In this document: positions 14,714 to 16,653 of the stretch, in pieces | How the letters are laid out: every line of letters starts with the position of its first letter | Numbering within the stretch: position 1 is the first letter of the stretch | Assembly: GCF_001956045.1 (NCBI RefSeq) | Contig: NZ_MRTH01000070.1 | Coordinates: 1 to 16,653, forward strand | From: Paenibacillus sp. FSL H7-0331 | Lineage (GTDB): Bacteria; Bacillota; Bacilli; Paenibacillales; NBRC-103111 | Length of the DNA stretch: 16,653 nt | Direction of reading: 5' to 3' | The notes under the pieces: generated by a model | The model's input: the letters and a program-made list of their open reading frames with translations, nothing else | The model's database searches: none | What the model was told of the DNA's origin: nothing | Program-made: the position numbers and the translations under genes

Positions 14714-15400
14714 ATGAAAATCGCGGTTATTGGAGCAACAGGGGCCACTGGGAGGAAAGTGATGGAGCGAGCACTTGAATTGGGACATGAGGTTGTAGCC
14801 GTGGCTCGCCGGCCGGAAGTCATCACACCCGCAGAGCGGCTCAGCACCCGGCAGGGGGATGTATTCGACGCGTCGAGTATGGCCAAAGCCATTGCCGGTA
14901 CAGATGTGGTAATCAGTTGCATAGGTCCAACCAAAAACTTCTCGCCGGGTACCTTCATGTCGCAGGGAATCCCGAATATCCTTGCGGCAAACTTCTCGCC
15001 GGGTACCGTCATGTCGGAGGGAATCCCGAATATCCTTGTGGCCTGTCAGCGTGCTGGAGTTAAGCGCCTAGTCATGCAGAGCGGCATTGGTCTGAGCGAC
15101 GGGAAAGAACTTTCCGCAGTCAATCGGTGGGCAATACGCATTAACCGGCGCATCTTCTCGAAGGCGATCAAGGACAAGGCCATTGCCGAGCGTGCGGTGC
15201 AACAGAGCGACCTAGATTGGGTTATTGTACGACCGGCCGGACTTCGTGACGTGGCTGCCACTTTGAAATATACGGCAGATCCCTCAGCCCGCATCGCTCC
15301 GTTCCTGCCGCTTCCCTTCTCAGACTGTGCTGACTGCCTCGTACGGGCGGCGACGAGTGAGCCAACCTGGGTAAGGAAGATCGTTAATGTTGGACGATAA
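14714..15400 (+). CDS. NAD(P)-binding oxidoreductase, NmrA/atypical SDR type
   Basis: The start at 14714 is set by AAGGAGG (14698-14704), 9 bases upstream, and by the protein beginning MKIAVIGATGATGRKVMERA, a Rossmann-fold N-terminus with the GxxGxxG dinucleotide-binding loop (residues 7-13). The product has 228 residues. Further family marks are VVAVARRPEVI, GDVFDASSMAKAIAGTDVVI, KRLVMQSGIGLSDGK and DLDWVIVRPAGL, typical of small atypical short-chain dehydrogenase-like proteins (NmrA, flavin reductase-like). It is cytoplasmic; the substrate cannot be told. Odd point: residues about 75-110 hold an 18-residue segment twice in tandem (NFSPGTFMSQGIPNILAA and NFSPGTVMSEGIPNILVA), encoded by a 54-base tandem repeat. 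Other members carry it once as far as I recall. The gene is divergent from tetR and probably under its control. Confidence 0.85.
   Translation: MKIAVIGATGATGRKVMERALELGHEVVAVARRPEVITPAERLSTRQGDVFDASSMAKAIAGTDVVISCIGPTKNFSPGTFMSQGIPNILAANFSPGTVMSEGIPNILVACQRAGVKRLVMQSGIGLSDGKELSAVNRWAIRINRRIFSKAIKDKAIAERAVQQSDLDWVIVRPAGLRDVAATLKYTADPSARIAPFLPLPFSDCADCLVRAATSEPTWVRKIVNVGR
14936..15043 (+). repeat. 54-base tandem duplication inside the oxidoreductase gene
   Basis: Copy 1 (14936-14989) and copy 2 (14990-15043) match at 50 of 54 bases. Each encodes 18 residues and keeps the frame. The four differences cause Phe/Val, Gln/Glu and Ala/Val changes plus one silent change in Ala, so the duplication is not brand-new or has been changed by selection or recombination. 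Confidence 0.95.
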
Positions 15401-15483
15401 CATACAGGTGAGATATATTTATGAACTTATTCATTATGGACATATCCTGTCTTATAAACAAATGACTACAATCCCAAGTCCAC

Positions 15484-15502
15484 TCCCACCGCTAGGTGGG
15501 GG
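15484..15502. repeat. GC-rich hairpin, perhaps an IS200/IS605-type end
   Basis: CCCACC-GCTA-GGTGGG forms a perfect stem extended by one pair. It lies 84 bases past the oxidoreductase stop without a T-run, so it is a poor terminator. On the minus strand the order CCCCCACC-TAGC-GGTGGGAGTGGAC resembles the hairpins seen at the ends of IS200/IS605-type elements after tnpB, but no tnpB is present here. Confidence 0.3.
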
Positions 15503-15664
15503 CTATTTGACGCTCACCATAAGCTAAGCGGCTCCGCAACACTGAAAAATTCAGCGTACATTACATATTTTTACATACATTTGCGGGTGGTATCAGCAAC
15601 GCTGGTACTCCCCCTATTAGAAAGAATCAGAGTTGACCCATGGCATATTGAATGTACAAAAAAA

Positions 15665-15730
15665 CCGTTACTTTCGTAAAATGGTTGAGTGGTACCTCCA
15701 TTTTACCAAGAAACGGCTTCTTTTTGTTTT
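15665..15730. terminator. Strong bidirectional terminator
   Basis: The outer arm CCGTT (15665-15669) pairs with AACGG (15712-15716), and the inner arms GTAAAATGG (15676-15684) and CCATTTTAC (15698-15706) pair perfectly. A T-run (TTCTTTTTGTTTT) follows on the plus strand, and seven A precede the stem, giving a T-run on the minus strand. It may end both the oxidoreductase transcript and the transcript of the DinB-like gene. Confidence 0.75.
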
Positions 15731-15812
15731 ATAAATTGAAGAAAGGGTGTCCTTCGGCCTTTGGGTCGATTTCAATCGATAATAGTACTACTGGCTTGAA
15801 TAATATAGTCAC

Positions 15813-15854
15813 AGCGGCAGCCCTGGACTGCAAAAAAAGTCCTAGACTGCCGCT
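15813..15854. repeat. Nested hairpin
   Basis: AGCGGCAG (15813-15820) pairs with CTGCCGCT (15847-15854), and inside it GGACT (15825-15829) pairs with AGTCC (15838-15842), separated by small internal loops and a loop with seven A. It may act as a terminator for the DinB-like gene read on the minus strand (it lies about 115 bases past that stop codon) or be an intergenic repeat. Confidence 0.5.
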
Positions 15855-15968
15855 ATTTGATTGAACTAACGTCAACATTAGCTTAACAATGGACACTTGC
15901 TTTTTGCATCATTTGGTGAGTTCCAAGTTCGTATAATATGGCTTAAATCCACCTGCTACACTTGATAT

Positions 15969-16487
15969 TCATTTATGTAGATATTTTGTCTTAATAACGT
16001 TCATATGGTGAGTTTCATGACCAGCTATGATAAAGGCAGCCGCACGTGCGGACAATGGGTGACCATTAAACTCTCCACTACGAAGAAAGGCTTCCTCTCG
16101 CAGATTCCCTATAAGAGTAAGCGTGGATTGTCGGACTGCGGAAAAATCCACAAGTACCTCTGCCAATGCTAAGTCGTCAAAAGACGCTAACTTTGCGAAG
16201 GTATCACGGTCATAACCAGGTAATTCCCGTGCGTCACCGCGTGCGATACGAAGAATTCGATAGTTCCATAACCGCTCGACATCAGTAATATGTCCTACTA
16301 CGGTTTTAAGTGCCCATTTCCCTTCAGCATATTGGAAAACGCCCTGTTCTTCAGATAGATCTTTCAACAACAACAGTGACTGGTCATGCAGGTTTCGCAA
16401 AATATCCACCAAATTCCCATCTGGCACCAAGCGGATATATTGCTCATATTTAGGTAGATATTCGTCCGACTTTGGTCTTGTGTTCAT
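15969..16487 (-). CDS. DinB/YfiT-like putative metal-dependent protein
   Basis: A 172-residue protein of the DinB four-helix bundle superfamily. The start at 16487 is set by GGAGG 5 bases upstream; the four upstream codons that could extend it (from a TTG at 16499) contain that site. The three metal-binding His expected in the family are seen: VVGHITDVERLWNYR (about residue 67) and AGHETHHMNVIKTKYL at the C-terminus. The N-terminus has PKYEQYIRLVPDGNLVDIL, typical of this group. Members include thiol transferases that use bacillithiol or mycothiol and many proteins of unknown role; the substrate here cannot be told. A promoter with an extended -10 box lies about 45 bases upstream, and the gene seems to be transcribed alone. 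Confidence 0.88.
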   Translation of the reverse strand: MNTRPKSDEYLPKYEQYIRLVPDGNLVDILRNLHDQSLLLLKDLSEEQGVFQYAEGKWALKTVVGHITDVERLWNYRILRIARGDARELPGYDRDTFAKLASFDDLALAEVLVDFSAVRQSTLTLIGNLREEAFLRSGEFNGHPLSARAAAFIIAGHETHHMNVIKTKYLHK

Positions 16488-16529
16488 AGGAACCTCCAAA
16501 TAGGGATTTAGTTAAAGACTTGAGGATTT

Positions 16530-16538
16530 ATTATACCA
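16530..16538 (-). promoter_or_regulatory. Extended -10 promoter of the DinB-like gene
   Basis: Minus strand TGGTATAAT is a perfect extended -10 box (TGnTATAAT), 42 bases before the start codon. The -35 region (CTCCTT-like) is weak, as is allowed with an extended -10. Confidence 0.6.
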
Positions 16539-16653
16539 TAATAAGGTATTTAAAGGAGTCTACTTACTGAATATTACTGCCCGTCCCTCGGTTTTAAGGG
16601 TTTATCTCACATATACTCACTCATTCGCAGGATTTCGTTGTCCTGTATAACAG

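Larger units (their letters stand above)
15401..15968. other. Intergenic region with several hairpins, no gene
   Basis: About 570 bases without a supported gene. Present are a GC-rich hairpin at 15484-15502, a weaker one near 15590-15610 (GGTATCAGC / GCTGGTACT), a strong bidirectional terminator at 15665-15730, a short inverted repeat around 15763-15782 (CGATTTCAATCG) and a nested hairpin at 15813-15854. An ORF at 15652-15864 crosses both large hairpins and has no protein-like character. The clustering of hairpins suggests terminators and decayed mobile DNA. Confidence 0.6.

Noticed and set aside
3253..15551. Shared 12-mer ACTGAAAAATTC at about 3253-3264 (minus) and 15541-15552 (plus), possibly a repeated element end.
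   Set aside because: An AT-rich 12-mer is expected to recur by chance in a 16-kb window, and the flanks of the two copies do not agree.
15652..15864. A 70-codon ORF on the plus strand.
   Set aside because: It runs through two strong hairpins, one a terminator, and the translation shows no recognisable domain.

Overview
The window looks like a piece of a low-to-moderate GC Firmicutes chromosome, most likely Paenibacillus or a close relative. The reasons are the two-component system of a PF06580-type sensor kinase with a long AraC-type response regulator, the three-gene carbohydrate ABC transporter of the LplA/LplB/LplC (CUT1) type without its own ATPase, strong Shine-Dalgarno sites, TTG/GTG starts, and CcpA-type cre boxes. 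The assignment rests on recognised families, not on a database search.

Layout. (1) 1-359, minus strand: start of a secreted protein that runs off the left edge, preceded by a leader region with two possible tiny ORFs. (2) 360-1318: mostly non-coding, with two apparent gene relics, one of them a fibronectin type III scrap just beyond the paiB stop codon. (3) 1319-3063, minus: a small AT-rich operon, marR-like regulator - paiA (polyamine N-acetyltransferase) - paiB. (4) 3343-9535, minus: a sugar-utilisation operon in transcription order permease - permease - solute-binding lipoprotein - hairpin - large cytoplasmic glycoside hydrolase-like protein - terminator. (5) 9689-13095, minus: histidine kinase and AraC-type response regulator that very probably control (4). 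(6) 13362-13845: remnant of an IS3-family element. (7) 13927-15400: divergent TetR regulator and NAD(P)-binding oxidoreductase with an inverted-repeat operator between them. (8) 15401-15968: non-coding, with strong hairpins. (9) 15969-16487, minus: DinB/YfiT-like protein.

The main result is regulatory. The promoters of the transporter/hydrolase operon and of the kinase/regulator operon share one architecture: two copies of an AAAATGCCC-like half-site with starts 22 bp apart, a 2-bp gap, a -35 box, a 17-bp spacer, a -10 box, a 4-5 bp gap, then a cre-like box covering the expected transcription start. This suggests that the AraC-type regulator activates both its own operon and the transport/hydrolase operon, and that CcpA represses both. 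With the intracellular hydrolase of uncertain specificity, the segment 3201-13326 reads as a self-contained, autoregulated glycan-uptake locus: the kinase senses a glycan, the regulator switches on the transporter, the lipoprotein and permeases import the oligosaccharide (energised by an ATPase encoded elsewhere), and the hydrolase cuts it in the cytoplasm.
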